Source of the DNA: Thereva unica
Lineage: Eukaryota > Arthropoda > Insecta > Diptera > Therevidae
Reading direction: 5' to 3'
DNA: 64,000 nt
Assembly: GCA_949987705.1 (NCBI GenBank)
Contig: OX465281.1
Location: 192,683,112 to 192,747,111, forward strand
Shown here: in pieces, positions 30,765 through 42,199 of the stretch
Position numbering within the stretch: position 1 is the stretch's first letter
Layout: the number at the start of each line of letters is the position of its first letter
Program-made: the position numbers and the translations under genes
The notes under the pieces: generated by a model
The model's input: only the letters and a program-made list of their open reading frames with translations
Databases searched by the model: none
What the model was told of the DNA's origin: nothing

Positions 30765-33700
30765 CTAGCATAAAACCCGCGTGCCTTGCAACGCCTTTAA
30801 AAACTGTTTATTATGTGCAATGTTTTCCTTAAAAAAACCAACAAAAAAGTCAGCTGTTATTATCCCTAAAAAGGGTTTATTATAGTGCATTTTTTTAATA
30901 AATATGGTAAACAAATTGCTGCGAATATCACCTCTGCTCAACAAATCTGCAAGTTTTGAAGCAGAGATTGGCATGTATATGTCATCAAGAAAAGTGACAT
31001 TTTAGGGTTAGACGAACGTTCGTTAAGTTTGTTCGCCTATTTACGTGGATGTAAGAAATTATGAAGCAATCACAAATGAATATAAAATAAAGTGAATTTC
31101 GAGTCATTCATTTCTACGTGATTATAGGGATGCACTGTCAAAATTTCAGCCCTTCAGCTTCAGAGGTTTGGGTTAACCCCATTTCATCCCCTTTGGGGGT
31201 GAATTTCGAGTAATCGCCTCTTAGTGGATGTCCACGTCATTATAGGGATGCACTGTCCAAATTTCAACCCTGTAGCTCCAGTAGTTTGGTAACCCCATTT
31301 CACCCCTTTAGGGGATGAATTTCGAAAAATCGCTTCTTACTAAATGTCCACTTCATTATAAATATGCACTGTCAAAATTTCAGCCGTTTAGCTCCAGCGG
31401 TTTGGCTTAACCCCATTTAACCCCCTCAGGGGATGAATTTCGAAAAATCGTTTCTTAATGGATGTCCACGTCATTAAGGGGATGCACTGTTCAAAATTTC
31501 AGCCCTATAGCTCCAGCGGTTTGGGTAAACCCCATTTCACCCTCTTAGGGGATAAATTTCGAAAAATTGCCTTATAGTGGATGTCCACTCCATTATAGGG
31601 ATGCACTGTTAAAATTCCAGCCCTATAACTTTAGCGGTTTGGATAAACCCCGTTTCACCCCCTTAGGGGATGCATTTTGAAAAATCGCTTCTTAGTGGAT
31701 GTTCACGCCATTATAGGGATGCACTGTCAAAATTTCAGCCCTATAGCTCCAGCGGTTTGGGTAAACCCCATTTCACCCCCTTAGGGGATAAATTTCGAAA
31801 AATCGCCTTATAGTGTATGTCCACGCCATTATAGGAATGCACTGTTAAAATTTCAGCCCTATAACTTTAGCGGTTTGCATAAACCCCGTTTCACCCCCTT
31901 GGGGGATGAATTTTGAAAAATCGCTTCTTAGTGGATGTTCACGCCATTATAGGGATGCACTGTCAAAATTTCAGCCCTATAGCTCCAGCGGTGTGGGTAA
32001 ACCCCATTTCACTCCCTTAGGGAATGAATGTCGAAAAATCGCTTCTTAGTGGATGTCCACGCCATTATAGGGATGCACTGTCAAAATTTCAGCCCTATAG
32101 CTTTAGCGGTTTGTGAAAACCCTTAGGGGATGAATTTTGAAAAATCGCTCTTTAGTGGATGTCCACGTCATTATAGGGATGCACTGTTAAAATTTCAACC
32201 CTATAGCTCCAGCGATTTGGATAAACCCCATTTCACCCCCTTAAGGGATGAATTTCGAAAAATCGCTTTATAGTGGATGTCCACGCCATTATAGGGATGC
32301 ACTGTCCAAATTTCAGCCCTATAGCTTTAGCGGTTTGTAAAAACCCCATTTCACACCCTTAGGGGATGAATTTCGAAAAATCGCTCTTTAGTGGATGTCC
32401 ACGTCATTATAGGGATCCACTGTTAAAATTTCAACCCTATAGCTCCAGCGGTTTGGATAAACCCCATTTCACCCCCTTAAGGGATGAATTTCGAAAAATC
32501 GCTTTATAGTGGATGTCCACGCCATTATAGGGATGCACTGTCAAAATTTCAGCCCTATAGCTTTAGCGGTTTGTAAAAACCCCATTTCACACCCTTAGGG
32601 GATGAATTTCGAAAAATCGCTCTTTAGTGGATGTCCACGTCATTATAGGGATCCACTGTTAAAATTTCAACCCTATAGCTCCAGCGGTTTGGATAAACCC
32701 CATTTCACCCCCTTAAGGGATGAATTTCGAAAAATCGCTTTATAGTGGATGTCCACGCCATTATAGGGATGCACTGTCAAAATTTCAGCCTTATAGCTTT
32801 GGCGGTTTGTAAAAACCCCATTTCACACCCTTAGGGGATGAGTTTCGAAAAATCGCTCTTTAGTGGATGTCCACGTCATTATAGGGATCCACTGTTAAAA
32901 TTTCAACCCTATCGCTCCAGCGGTTTGGATAAACCCCATTTCACCCCCTTAAGGGATGAATTTCGAAAAATCGCTTTATAGTGGATGTCCACGCCATTAT
33001 AGGGATGCACTGTCAAAATTTCAGCCCTATAGCTTTAGCGGTTTGTAAAAACCCCATTTCACACCCTTAGGGGATGAATTTCGAAAAATCGCTCTTTAGT
33101 GGATGTCCACGTCATTATAGGGATCCACTGTTAAAATTTCAACCCTATAGCTCCAGCGGTTTGGATAAACCCCATTTCACCCCCTTAAGGGATGAATTTC
33201 GAAAAATCGCTTTATAGTGGATGTCCACTCCATTATAGGGATGCACTGTCCAAATTTCAGCCCTATAGCTTTAGCGGTTTGTAAAAACCCCATTTCACAC
33301 CCTTTGGGGATGAATTTCGAAAAATCGCTTTTTAGTGGATGTCCACGTCATTATAGGGATCCACTGTTAAAATTTCAACCCTATAGCTCCAGCGGTTTGG
33401 ATAAACCCCATTTCACCCCCTTAAGGGATGAATTTCGAAAAATCGCTTTATAGTGGATGTCCACGCCATTATAGGGATGCACTGTCAAAATTTCAGCCCT
33501 ATAGCTTTAGCGGTTTGTAAAAACCCCATTTCACACCCTTAGGGGATGAATTTCGAAAAATCGCTCTTTAGTGGATGTCCACGTCATTATAGGGATCCAC
33601 TGTTAAAATTTCAACCCTATAGCTCCAGCGGTTTGGATAAACCCCATTTCACCCCCTTAAGGGATGAATTTCGAAAAATCGCTTTATAGTGGATGTCCAC

Positions 33701-35473
33701 GCCATTATAGGGATGCACTGTCAAAATTTCAGCCCTATAGCTTTAGCGGTTTGTAAAAACCCCATTTCACACCCTTAGGGGATGAATTTCGAAAAATCGC
33801 TCTTTAGTGGATGTCCACGTCATTATAGGGATCCACTGTTAAAATTTCAACCCTATAGCTCCAGCGGTTTGGATAAACCCCATTTCACCCCCTTAAGGGA
33901 TGAATTTCGAAAAATCGCTTTATAGTGGATGTCCACGCCATTATAGGGATGCACTGTCGATTTCAGCCCTATAGCTCCAGCGGTTTGGGTAAACCCCATT
34001 TCACCCCCTTAGGGGATGAATTTCGAAAAATTGCTTCTTAGCGGATGTCCACGCCATTATAGGAATTGGTTTGGTTTCGGTTTGGATAAACCCCATTTCA
34101 CCCCCTTAAGGGATGAATTTCGAAAAATCGCTTTATAGTGGATGTCCACGCCATTATAGGGATGCACTGTCAAAATTTCAGCCCTATAGCTTTAGCGGTT
34201 TGTAAAAACCCCATTTCACACCCTTAGGGGATGAATTTCGAAAAATCGCTCTTTAGTGGATGTCCACGTCATTATAGGGATCCACTGTTAAAATTTCAAC
34301 CCTATAGCTCCAGCGGTTTGGATAAACCCCATTTCACCCCCTTAAGGGATGAATTTCGAAAAATCGCTTTATAGTGGATGTCCACGCCATTATAGGGATG
34401 CACTGTCAAAATTTCAGCCCTATAGCTTTAGCGGTTTGTAAAAACCCCATTTCACACCCTTAGGGGATGAATTTCGAAAAATCGCTCTTTAGTGGATGTC
34501 CACGTCATTATAGGGATCCACTGTTAAAATTTCAACCCTATAGCTCCAGCGGTTTGGATAAACCCCATTTCACCCCCTTAAGGGATGAATTTCGAAAAAT
34601 CGCTTTATAGTGGATGTCCACGCCATTATAGGGATGCACTGTCAAAATTTCAGCCCTATAGCTCCAGCGGTTTGGGTAAACCCCATTTCACCCCCTTAGG
34701 GGATGAATTTCGAAAAATTGCTTCTTAGCGGATGTCCACGCCATTATAGGGATGCACTGCCAAAATTTCAGCCCTATAGCTCCAACGGTTTGGATAAACC
34801 CCATTTCACCCCCTGAGGGGATGAATTTCGAAAAATCGCTTTATAGTGGATGTCCACTCCATTATAGGGATGCACTGTCCAAATTTCAGCCCTATAGCTC
34901 CAGCGGTTTGGATAAACCCCATTTCACCCCCTTAGGGGATGAATTTCGAAAAATCGCTTTATAGTGGATGTCCACTCCATTATAGGGATGCACTGTCCAA
35001 ATTTCAGCCCTATAGCTCCAGCGGTTTGGATAAACCCCATTTCACCCCCTTAGGGGATGAATTTCGAAAAATCGCTTTATAGTGGATGTCCACTCCATTA
35101 TAGGGATGCACTGTCCAAATTTCAGCCCTATAGCTCCAGCGGTTTGGATAAACCCCATTTCACCCCCTTAGGGGATGAATTTCGAAAAATCGCTTCTTAG
35201 TGGATGTCCATGCCATTATAGGGATGCACTGTCAAATTTCAGCCCTTTAGCTCCAGCGGTTTAGGTTGTGCGTTGTCTGTCAGTATACAATAGAAAAAAA
35301 AGTAAAGATAAAAAATCCCCTTACAACTTATTGAACCCCATTTCACCCCCTTAAACCCTTTTTTTCTCCATAAAAAGTAGCCTATGTCCGTCTCCAAGGT
35401 CTAAACTATGTCTGTAGCAAATTTCATCAAAATCGGTTTAGTGGTTTAGGCGTGAAAGCGTAAAGGCTAGTTC
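30765..35473 (-). mobile_element. Probable Helitron (minus strand) expanded by a 118-bp satellite
   Basis: On the minus strand the 3' end reads GGCACGCGGGTTTTATGCTAG followed by T, matching Helitron 3' ends that finish CTAG with a GC-rich hairpin just before. At the other end (35380-35470) lies a block reading 'CGCCTAAACCACTAAACCG' then 'ATTTTGATGAAATTT', which is typical of the 5' region of insect Helitron-like elements. Between them is the satellite array. The exact 5' end is unknown and no Rep/helicase gene exists. Its right neighbour interrupts the 5' LTR of Gypsy 1. Confidence 0.5.
31100..35270. repeat. 118-bp satellite array, about 35 units, with a 236-bp dimer block
   Basis: Each unit holds TTTCAGCCCTATAGCT, GCGGTTTG, ACCCCATTTCACCCCCTTA, GGGATGAATTTCGAAAAATCGC and a GTGGATGTCCACGCC(A)TT palindrome. 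From about 32180 to 34650 two unit types alternate (GGGATGCACTG...CTTTAGCGGTTTGTAAA and GGGATCCACTG...CTCCAGCGGTTTGGATAAA): GCACTG of the first type recurs exactly every 236 bp at 32535, 32771, 33007, 33243, 33479, 33715 and 33951. From about 34750 to 35230 units repeat every 118 bp nearly unchanged. The outer units near 31100-31900 are more diverged. Open frames inside are by-products. Confidence 0.93.
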
Positions 35474-36191
35474 GCACTAGGCTAGTAATTTAGTAGAGTA
35501 GCGAGTAATTTAGTGACTAATGCCGGGTTTTCATTAGTAGAATTAGTGGTAGAGTATACTGGGCGAGTACTAACTATCTTGAGAACTCGCTTAATGAAAA
35601 CGAAAGTGGTAGAGTAGAGTACTTGATTACAGTAGAGTAGTGTGGGATAGCACCGTGGTAAAGTTACTCTACTAGTTCTGTCCCCCACCACTGCTTTCCA
35701 CTCTACTGTACCGCCACTATGCTAATGAAAACAGTGTTGAGATAGTCAAGCATACAAGAAATTCGTGGCATTTAAGTATTTAGTGTGCTGTTATTAAAGT
35801 TTTAGCGGTTAGCAACTAGTCACTATTACCTTCTGCACCATACTATTTTCAATTTAAGTGAAAACGGGTACTGTACCAAAATAAGTAGAGTAGAGTTAGC
35901 TCGGTTTAAAAGTACGCCAGTTACTCTACCACTAATTCTACTAATGAAAACCCGGCATAAATGTGTGCGAACCACAAAAAATTAGTCAAGTAGTTTAGTG
36001 AATGATTTAGTCGAGTCGATCCATTTTACTATATTTTATCGGGCGAGTAGCGCCTCCCACCACGCGTCCGTGCTCACTTGCTCACCGGCTAAACAAGTCC
36101 GAACCTATTGCTTTAGTCGAGTTCATTAGTGGCCGCAAAAATGTCTAGTCACTAAATTACTCGCTACTCTACTAAATTACTAGCCTAGTGC
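35474..36191. mobile_element. Outer MITE with ~45-bp inverted ends (GCACTAGGCTAGTAATTTAG)
   Basis: The left end GCACTAGGCTAGTAATTTAG... is exactly reverse-complemented at the right end over about 45 bp. No clear flanking duplication was found. It contains a second complete MITE (35521-35957). Without it the element is about 280 bp and non-coding. Confidence 0.8.
35521..35957. mobile_element. Inner MITE (437 bp) with TAA duplication
   Basis: Ends TGCCGGGTTTTCATTAGTAG and its reverse complement, extending about 36 bp, are flanked by TAA on both sides (35518-35520, 35958-35960). TAA is the preferred PIF/Harbinger target. The inner sequence also has AGAGTA/TACTCT-rich inverted boxes. Non-coding. 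It was inserted into the outer MITE just inside its left inverted repeat. Confidence 0.85.
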
Positions 36192-36664
36192 TGCAAAGGG
36201 ATTTAATAATTTTTTGTGCCCATACACGACATTTCTTCTTTAATGAACTTTACTTGAACAACCTAATTTTTTATAATAAGTAATGGGTATAATACTGGTT
36301 TACTTTTGCTTCAAAATATTTCCGTTGTAATTTGTTGCTTACACACTTGACAGAAAAATGTCTACATCTAACTTGTTCCCATATGAATTTTATGTAATTT
36401 TTCAGGGGCGCAAACATAATAACGTCACCAAGAGCAGTCGTGAAACTGATTTGTTTAATAAAAAAGCCATGTGGAATTCTCACCTCAAAGGTAGTAAATT
36501 TTCGGTGTATACAAACTTTTGACGTTGACTGACTGACGCTAAAATTATAATAGTTTTAAAATCAATTTTTTGCATTTTGTTGTTTGGATATAATTTTTTT
36601 ATTAAAGTCTAGGTTTTTTTCAATAACCATTTTATAAAATCAACATACAATACCTACTACATGC
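36192..36664. other. No feature recognised
   Basis: AT-rich sequence with no credible frame; a 70-residue minus-strand frame at 36271-36483 shows no domain. Confidence 0.4.
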
Positions 36665-36957
36665 GAGAAAATACCTTGGCCTTGCAGTTTTGTCTTGCCT
36701 TGTCTTGGTCTTGCACATTTAGTAAGAACAAGAACAAGCCTTAGGGGTCCCACCCGAACTGTGATACAGAGAGGACGTGAGACTGCGTACACGATCAGTG
36801 CAAGTTTATTACGATTTTCTTTCTTTGGCGAACTTTATAAATTTAATTCTGTGTGCGAATTGCCGATATTTCTTTTTCATTTTTTTTTTCTTCCTATAAA
36901 GAAAATTATATACACAAATATAAAAGTGGTGAATAAACAAAGGGTACGGGCCATAGC

Positions 36958-38349
36958 ATGGACCCTCGCCCAACAAACAGTGCAGTGCTCGGAGACACTA
37001 TGAAAAGGCGAAGAAAAAGCAAAAATTGTCTAATACCCAGAAAGACACTAATAAATAAAAAAACAACGGAAAATACTGACAATGGGAGTTGTGACGACGA
37101 AAGCTCCTACGACAGCATGCCTTATGACCAGCAACAGCCAGCATACAGCGGCGCAGGGAATTCCTTTGCTCCACTAATGCCAACAGATGAAGAAGAGCAA
37201 GCCCTCGAGAAACTCATCCACTCGGTGAAAGCAAAACGTTTCCCCAAACTGCCAGCGGAAAGCTCTGCAAATGAAGCAGCAACCAGTGCGACGAATCTGG
37301 CGACTGACCAGGCAGCAGCAGCAGCAAAAACAACGACACCCCAGATGACAGCAACAAAAAAAGAAAAGGTACCGCCTATCAATATTTTTAAGCAAGGAAT
37401 TTCAGATACCTTAGCATTAGCTTCTAGAGTGATTGGGAGGGAAGGGTTTTCCGTCAAGAGACAATCTGGCGGGCACCATTCCCTTATGTGTGCTAGAATA
37501 GATGACTATAAGAAAATGAAGAGAGTGCTTGAGCGTGCGGAAACGGAATTTTTCTCCTTTACTGCGAAATCGGAGAGAAAAATAACCGTTCTTCTAAAGG
37601 GCCTGGATCCTGAAATGGACTCGCAGGAGATACTTACGCTGCTACGCGAAAAAAATATTAAAGACTTAAAATTTTTGGCGGTGAAGCCTTTTGTAACACC
37701 GCACTCGCGCACTACAAAAAAGATACTCCCGTACTTCCTCGTCCAGCTTTCCCCGGAGAGTCGACTAGACAATCTTAAATTAATAAGAGATGTAGGTCAC
37801 CTCGTAGTTCATTGGGAAAAATTAAATAAAAAAGAAGGTATCCTCCAGTGCATGAGGTGCCAAAGGTTCGGGCATGCTGCACCTAACTGTCACATGGCAT
37901 TTAGGTGTATCAAGTGCGATAAGAACCACAAGCCAGGAGAATGCCCTCTCGGCAAAGACCGCGTAGATGACAAAAACATGCTATACTGCGTACTCTGCCG
38001 TTCAAACGGTCACCCTGCTAATTATCGGGGATGTCCAAAATACGCAGAACTGAAGAAGAGAATACAGGCGAGGAAGAGCATGATAGAGAAACAAAAAATG
38101 CAGAAAGCTGCTATGTTCAAAAACATTGTGAGGCCAAACTTAACATTTGCTCAAATGGCAATGCACGCAGAAACAACAGCGCAACAAGCCCCGGAAGTAG
38201 CTCAAGCCCCTTCCGCCGGCAACGATAAAGTTATGGCGATCCTGCTATCTATACAGGGACAATTAGCCGACATAAGACGGCAAGTGAATGAGCAAGGTGC
38301 CAGGTTGGACCTTGTTTACTCCATGCTCTTCCCCGAAAACGGGCCGTAA
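36958..38349 (+). CDS. Jockey-like LINE ORF1 (gag-like, three zinc knuckles)
   Basis: A 463-residue nucleic-acid-binding protein that would coat the element RNA. Residues 1-25 are basic (MKRRRKSKN), then come acidic and alanine-rich stretches, an RRM-like central region (ITVLLKGLDPEMDSQEILTLL), and three knuckles: CMRCQRFGHAAPNC, CIKCDKNHKPGEC and CVLCRSNGHPANYRGC. The end is a coiled-coil-like segment (ILLSIQGQLADIRRQVNEQGARLDLV). This is the normal jockey-clade gag layout. The frame is open throughout. The start is the first ATG after the 5' UTR; a second ATG 14 codons in is also possible. Confidence 0.9.
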   Translation: MDPRPTNSAVLGDTMKRRRKSKNCLIPRKTLINKKTTENTDNGSCDDESSYDSMPYDQQQPAYSGAGNSFAPLMPTDEEEQALEKLIHSVKAKRFPKLPAESSANEAATSATNLATDQAAAAAKTTTPQMTATKKEKVPPINIFKQGISDTLALASRVIGREGFSVKRQSGGHHSLMCARIDDYKKMKRVLERAETEFFSFTAKSERKITVLLKGLDPEMDSQEILTLLREKNIKDLKFLAVKPFVTPHSRTTKKILPYFLVQLSPESRLDNLKLIRDVGHLVVHWEKLNKKEGILQCMRCQRFGHAAPNCHMAFRCIKCDKNHKPGECPLGKDRVDDKNMLYCVLCRSNGHPANYRGCPKYAELKKRIQARKSMIEKQKMQKAAMFKNIVRPNLTFAQMAMHAETTAQQAPEVAQAPSAGNDKVMAILLSIQGQLADIRRQVNEQGARLDLVYSMLFPENGP

Positions 38350-38356
38350 GCGTGCA

Positions 38357-41300
38357 ATGGCAACTCTGGGACAGAACGCAATTAAGATCGTGGCCATAAA
38401 CGCCAATTCCATTATTAGAATTGAGAGGAGGGCGAACATACTCTCGTTGCTGCAGCAAGAAGCTCCTGATGTCCTGTTAGTCAGCGAAACTAAGCTGTCT
38501 GAGAGACACAGACTGGAGTATAAGAATTATGTAGTTGTCACGCGAGATCGCCCTGGTGCTACTCGGGGTGGCGGAACGGCTATCTTTATTAAAAATGGAA
38601 TTAAGTTTCGGGTACGGCAAAGCAGGGAGATCGAACAGTTTCGAGTGCTGGAAGCCTGCGTCGTGTATATCCCACTCCAAAGCGGACGTAAGATGTACAT
38701 AATTGCGGCTTACGCACCCGCAGCTCCACAGGTCGACAGATTTGTCAGCGAGTTGGAACAACTTTTTCAAACACTTGGGCTAAGTTCAGAAGAAAATTAT
38801 TACTTATTGGCCGGAGATCTAAATGCCAAACATAGAGCTTGGGGAAATCAAATGCCTAACACCAGAGGTAACCACCTGCAAAGATGGTGGGAGTGTAATA
38901 GAATCCAGCAGAAAGTCACACTTCTTGCTACGAACATGCCTTCGTATCCTAGGGGTGAATCGTATCTGGACATATGCTTGCTCGACTCACGTCTGGATAG
39001 CGGACGAATAAATGACGAAGATGTAAACTGCCTACGGACTGTACCTTATGACAGTGACCACCACGGACTGACCCTCACGGTGCAGATGCCACGTGAGTCT
39101 ATCGAACTGGAGCAGTATGCTGAAGTACAGCCCTATATTTACCATAAGGCGAACTGGCCGCGATTTTGCAGGGCAATGGCCCGCACTATACATACAGAAG
39201 GACTAACACCGCCGACAGACCAAAATTTGACTAGAGACGAAATCGACCATTACTTGAAGGGGATGGATCGAGTCATAGTGCAAACGATGAATCGAGTCAT
39301 CCCTAAGACAAAAAAACGCGACTGCACGGACTGCTACAGGAATTCTACAATCGACAGATTACAAAGACAAAAAAACCTACTGCTATCGAGACTCAAAACA
39401 TTACACCGCCAATTCCAAAATCACCGGAATCCAGAAGTCACAACATTGAAGTCGTTGATTCGAAACCTCCAGCAACTAATCAAGGAAAATTACTCTAAGT
39501 CTATAAATCTGTACTGGAGCAATAAGATCCGGTCCCTAAAACCCAGTGGTCCGGGCACATTCCCACAGATAAACAAAATCTTCCGAAAAAGGACGCATAA
39601 CAGACTGGAGAAGCTGAGACTACCGAACAACCAAGACAGTGAAGGACTGTTAAGAAAGGCGGGCTTAGATCCAGATACGCATTACCGAGACGATGACGAC
39701 TGTTATCATGTGGAAGATGAGCAGGACAGAGTTGATTTGGTGGGAGCCTTCTGGCAAAAGGTCTATACAACGAACTCTCCTGTCCAGCCGAATCGCGACC
39801 TGGAAAATCGGGCGCGGCTAAACTACATTGATCTTCAAAGCGAAAACAGAGTTTGGAGATCTGAGAATCGACATTTAGTCGAATTCAGTGAGGATTGCCA
39901 GCGGACAACATCCCAGAGGCCTCCGAAACCGCGATTTTTGTGAAGAAGGACAATCTAATGCGAATTTTCCACATGCTAAAAAATAAGAAATCGGCAGGGA
40001 TCGATGGTATCCCCAATGTGGTTCTAAAACACTTACCTCAGTGTGCAGTCGACATTTACACCACGTTGTTTAATAATGCTTTGAATAATGCCTATTTTCC
40101 GGATTACTGGAAAATGGCCGTGATATATCCTATACCCAAGGATAAAAAAGACAGATCAAATCCTGGCAATCTTCGGCCAATAAGCTTGCTACCAAACATC
40201 AGCAAAGTGTTCGAAGTGGTAATCAACCGCTCGCTGACAAGCTGGGTTGAGGACAAAAATATTATTCCGGACAATCAGTTTGGATTCCGAGCGGAACATG
40301 GCACTATCCATGCTTGCGCAAAACTGGTGTCTGACATACAGTGGAATTTTGCCAAAAGACAGTGTACCGGAGCATGTCTGGTTGACTTTGAGAAGGCCTT
40401 CGACTCTATATGGGTTGAGGGACTTCTCCTGAAACTAACAATGAACGGGATGAATGGTCCCCTACTTCGAATTATCTACGACATGATAACGGGGAGGAAG
40501 TTTCTTGTTAAAAGTGGGAACTACACCTCAAAAATCTTTGACATTAAAAACGGGCTGCAGCAGGGAGCAGTAAATTCGCCACTCCTTTTCAATATATACA
40601 CAAGCGATTTAATAGGATCTCTTCAAAGCGCTTTAGCGTTCGCAGACGACCTAGTTATATACCGATCAGGTCCGAAGATTGACGTTATCCAGACGCTTCT
40701 ACAACGTGATTTCGAGACAATCGAGCGTTATGCTAATGATTGGAAATTGAAAATCAATCATGGAAAGTGCGAAACGATCCTTTTCAGAACTCCACTTAAC
40801 AAAGCTCCACGCGATGTTAGAAGGAACTGGAAGACGTTCCATGTTCGAAGCCATGCGGGACAGACGCTGGAGAGGAAAACCGAGGTTAGGTACTTGGGGA
40901 TTTGGCTGGATCAGTACATGTATTACGAGAGTCATATACGTACTGCTATAGTCAAAGCCCAGAAGGCCTTCCATATGACGAAGAAGCTCTTTTACAGCAA
41001 GCACCTTAACTCAAGGGTTAAGGTGAATTGCTATAAGAGCTTGGTCAGACCGGTCCTTACTTACGGCTGCCCCGTATGGTGGAATATAGCCCCATCATAT
41101 ATGGAAAAGATGAGGATGTTTGAAAGACAATGCTTGAGAGCATACTTGAGCATGTATCGAACTCCCGAATCGAACTACAAAAAAATTTATGCTAACACAA
41201 TCCTATACGGAAAAGCAAAAACCATGAGGGTGGACAATTTCATAATCAGATTAATCAGAAATCACGTTGTAAGAGCGACGGAAAGCAACAATCCTCTCAT

Positions 41301-41592
41301 CTTCGGAGCTTACTATCCCAGACCAGACTTTTATGACACGACAAGACGGACAGGACAAATACCGCCCGAAGCATTCTAATGGCTAGATGCGTTAGGGCTG
41401 ATACAGGATAGGGAGGGAGTTCCTTTAATTTACCACGCGTATCGTCGCGCGCGAGATAAACGTGTGTTGCACGAAAGAGTCGATGGACTTAACGCACAAC
41501 TCCTGCGATTCAGTACAGGTGTAGGCCCTATAGATAAAGAGGAAGCCTCCAGGGCCAGTAGGAGGTACTGGTGGTTGGAAGAGGCAGGTTAA
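38357..41592 (+). pseudogene. Jockey-like LINE ORF2 (endonuclease + reverse transcriptase), one shift and one stop
   Basis: ATG 38357 (MATLGQNAIKIVAINANSI) begins the APE endonuclease, with LLVSETKLSE, LAGDLNAKHRAWGN and DSDHHGLT. Near 39895 the reading shifts by one base; the continuing frame has KSAGIDGIPN, VDFEKAFDSIW (motif A), GLQQGAVNSPLLF (B) and FADDLVIY (C), then the thumb and C-terminus up to a TAA at 41377-41379. The same frame stays open after this TAA to 41592 and encodes a charged tail ending YWWLEEAG, so the TAA looks premature. The open frame reported from 38288 includes upstream codons overlapping ORF1 and is not the likely start. Confidence 0.88.
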
Positions 41593-42199
41593 AGAGCGTG
41601 TTTCGGTGCGAATGAGCAAAAAAATAGTTTAAGTAGGATCACGATCCTTATATAGTTTTAAGTTAGCAGTAGGTTAGGGTAGGTAGCTTGTAAGTCTTTT
41701 TTACACTAGGTTAAGTTTTATAAAATAGGTTAAGTTAGCTAAGTTTTTTTTTTCTTTATCTTACAATATTTTCTTAGCATGTAGCATATAGTTAAGCATT
41801 TATGTATCGTTCGAATCGAATAAAGAGGCCGAAAGGCAATTCCAAATAGTTTAAGTAGATAGAGTCTAACCTAGAGTGCCCGCAGAGGGCCAGTAAGTTT
41901 CTTTTTAATGTACATAGGGAAAATAGGTTTAAGCGTAGCCTGTATTACAATATAGTTATAATAAATATGCTTAAAAAAAAAAAAAAAAAAAAAAGAACAA
42001 GCCTTAGGTATATTTGCAAGAACAAGAACAAGCCTTAGGTATATTTGCAAGAACAAGAACAAGACTTAGGTATGTTTCAAGAACAAGAACAAGACTTAGC
42101 TATGCTTGCAAGAAAAAGAACAAGACAGACTGAACAAGAACAAGACAAGAACAAGACTAGATTAGTCTTGTCTTGTTCTTGCGTTTGCTCATCACTAAT

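Larger units (their letters stand above)
36746..41993 (+). mobile_element. Near full-length jockey-like LINE with 15-bp target duplication
   Basis: AGAACAAGCCTTAGG flanks the element (36731-36745 and 41994-42008) and an A tail stands at 41973-41993. It has a 5' UTR of about 210 bp (starting near GGTCCCACCCGAACTG), gag-like ORF1, an endonuclease/reverse-transcriptase ORF2 starting 7 nt after ORF1's stop, and a 3' UTR of about 380 bp. The 5' end is complete or nearly so. ORF2 has one frameshift and one in-frame stop. Confidence 0.92.
36665..42195. repeat. CAAGAACAAGAC-rich element, copy 2, split by a jockey-like LINE
   Basis: The left remnant (36671-36745) and right remnant (41994-42195) are built from AAGAACAAG(A/C)C and its complement GTCTTG, with several 'TTAGGTATATTTGCAAGAACAAG' type tandem units on the right. 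The right end CGTTTGCTCATCACTA matches the left tip of copy 1 at 8744 in inverse orientation. The LINE at 36746-41993 lies in between with a clean duplication. Confidence 0.75.

Noticed and set aside
33217..34964. Open frames within the satellite array (MDVHSIIGMHCPNF...)
   Set aside because: They exist only because the 118-bp unit happens to lack stops in one frame; no domain and no gene context.
31100..35270. CRISPR-like array
   Set aside because: The units are contiguous 118-bp repeats without unique spacers, in a eukaryotic genome with Helitron-like ends. This is a satellite.
38288..38356. Upstream start for the jockey-like ORF2
   Set aside because: These codons overlap ORF1 in another frame; the ATG at 38357 just after the ORF1 stop fits the family layout better.
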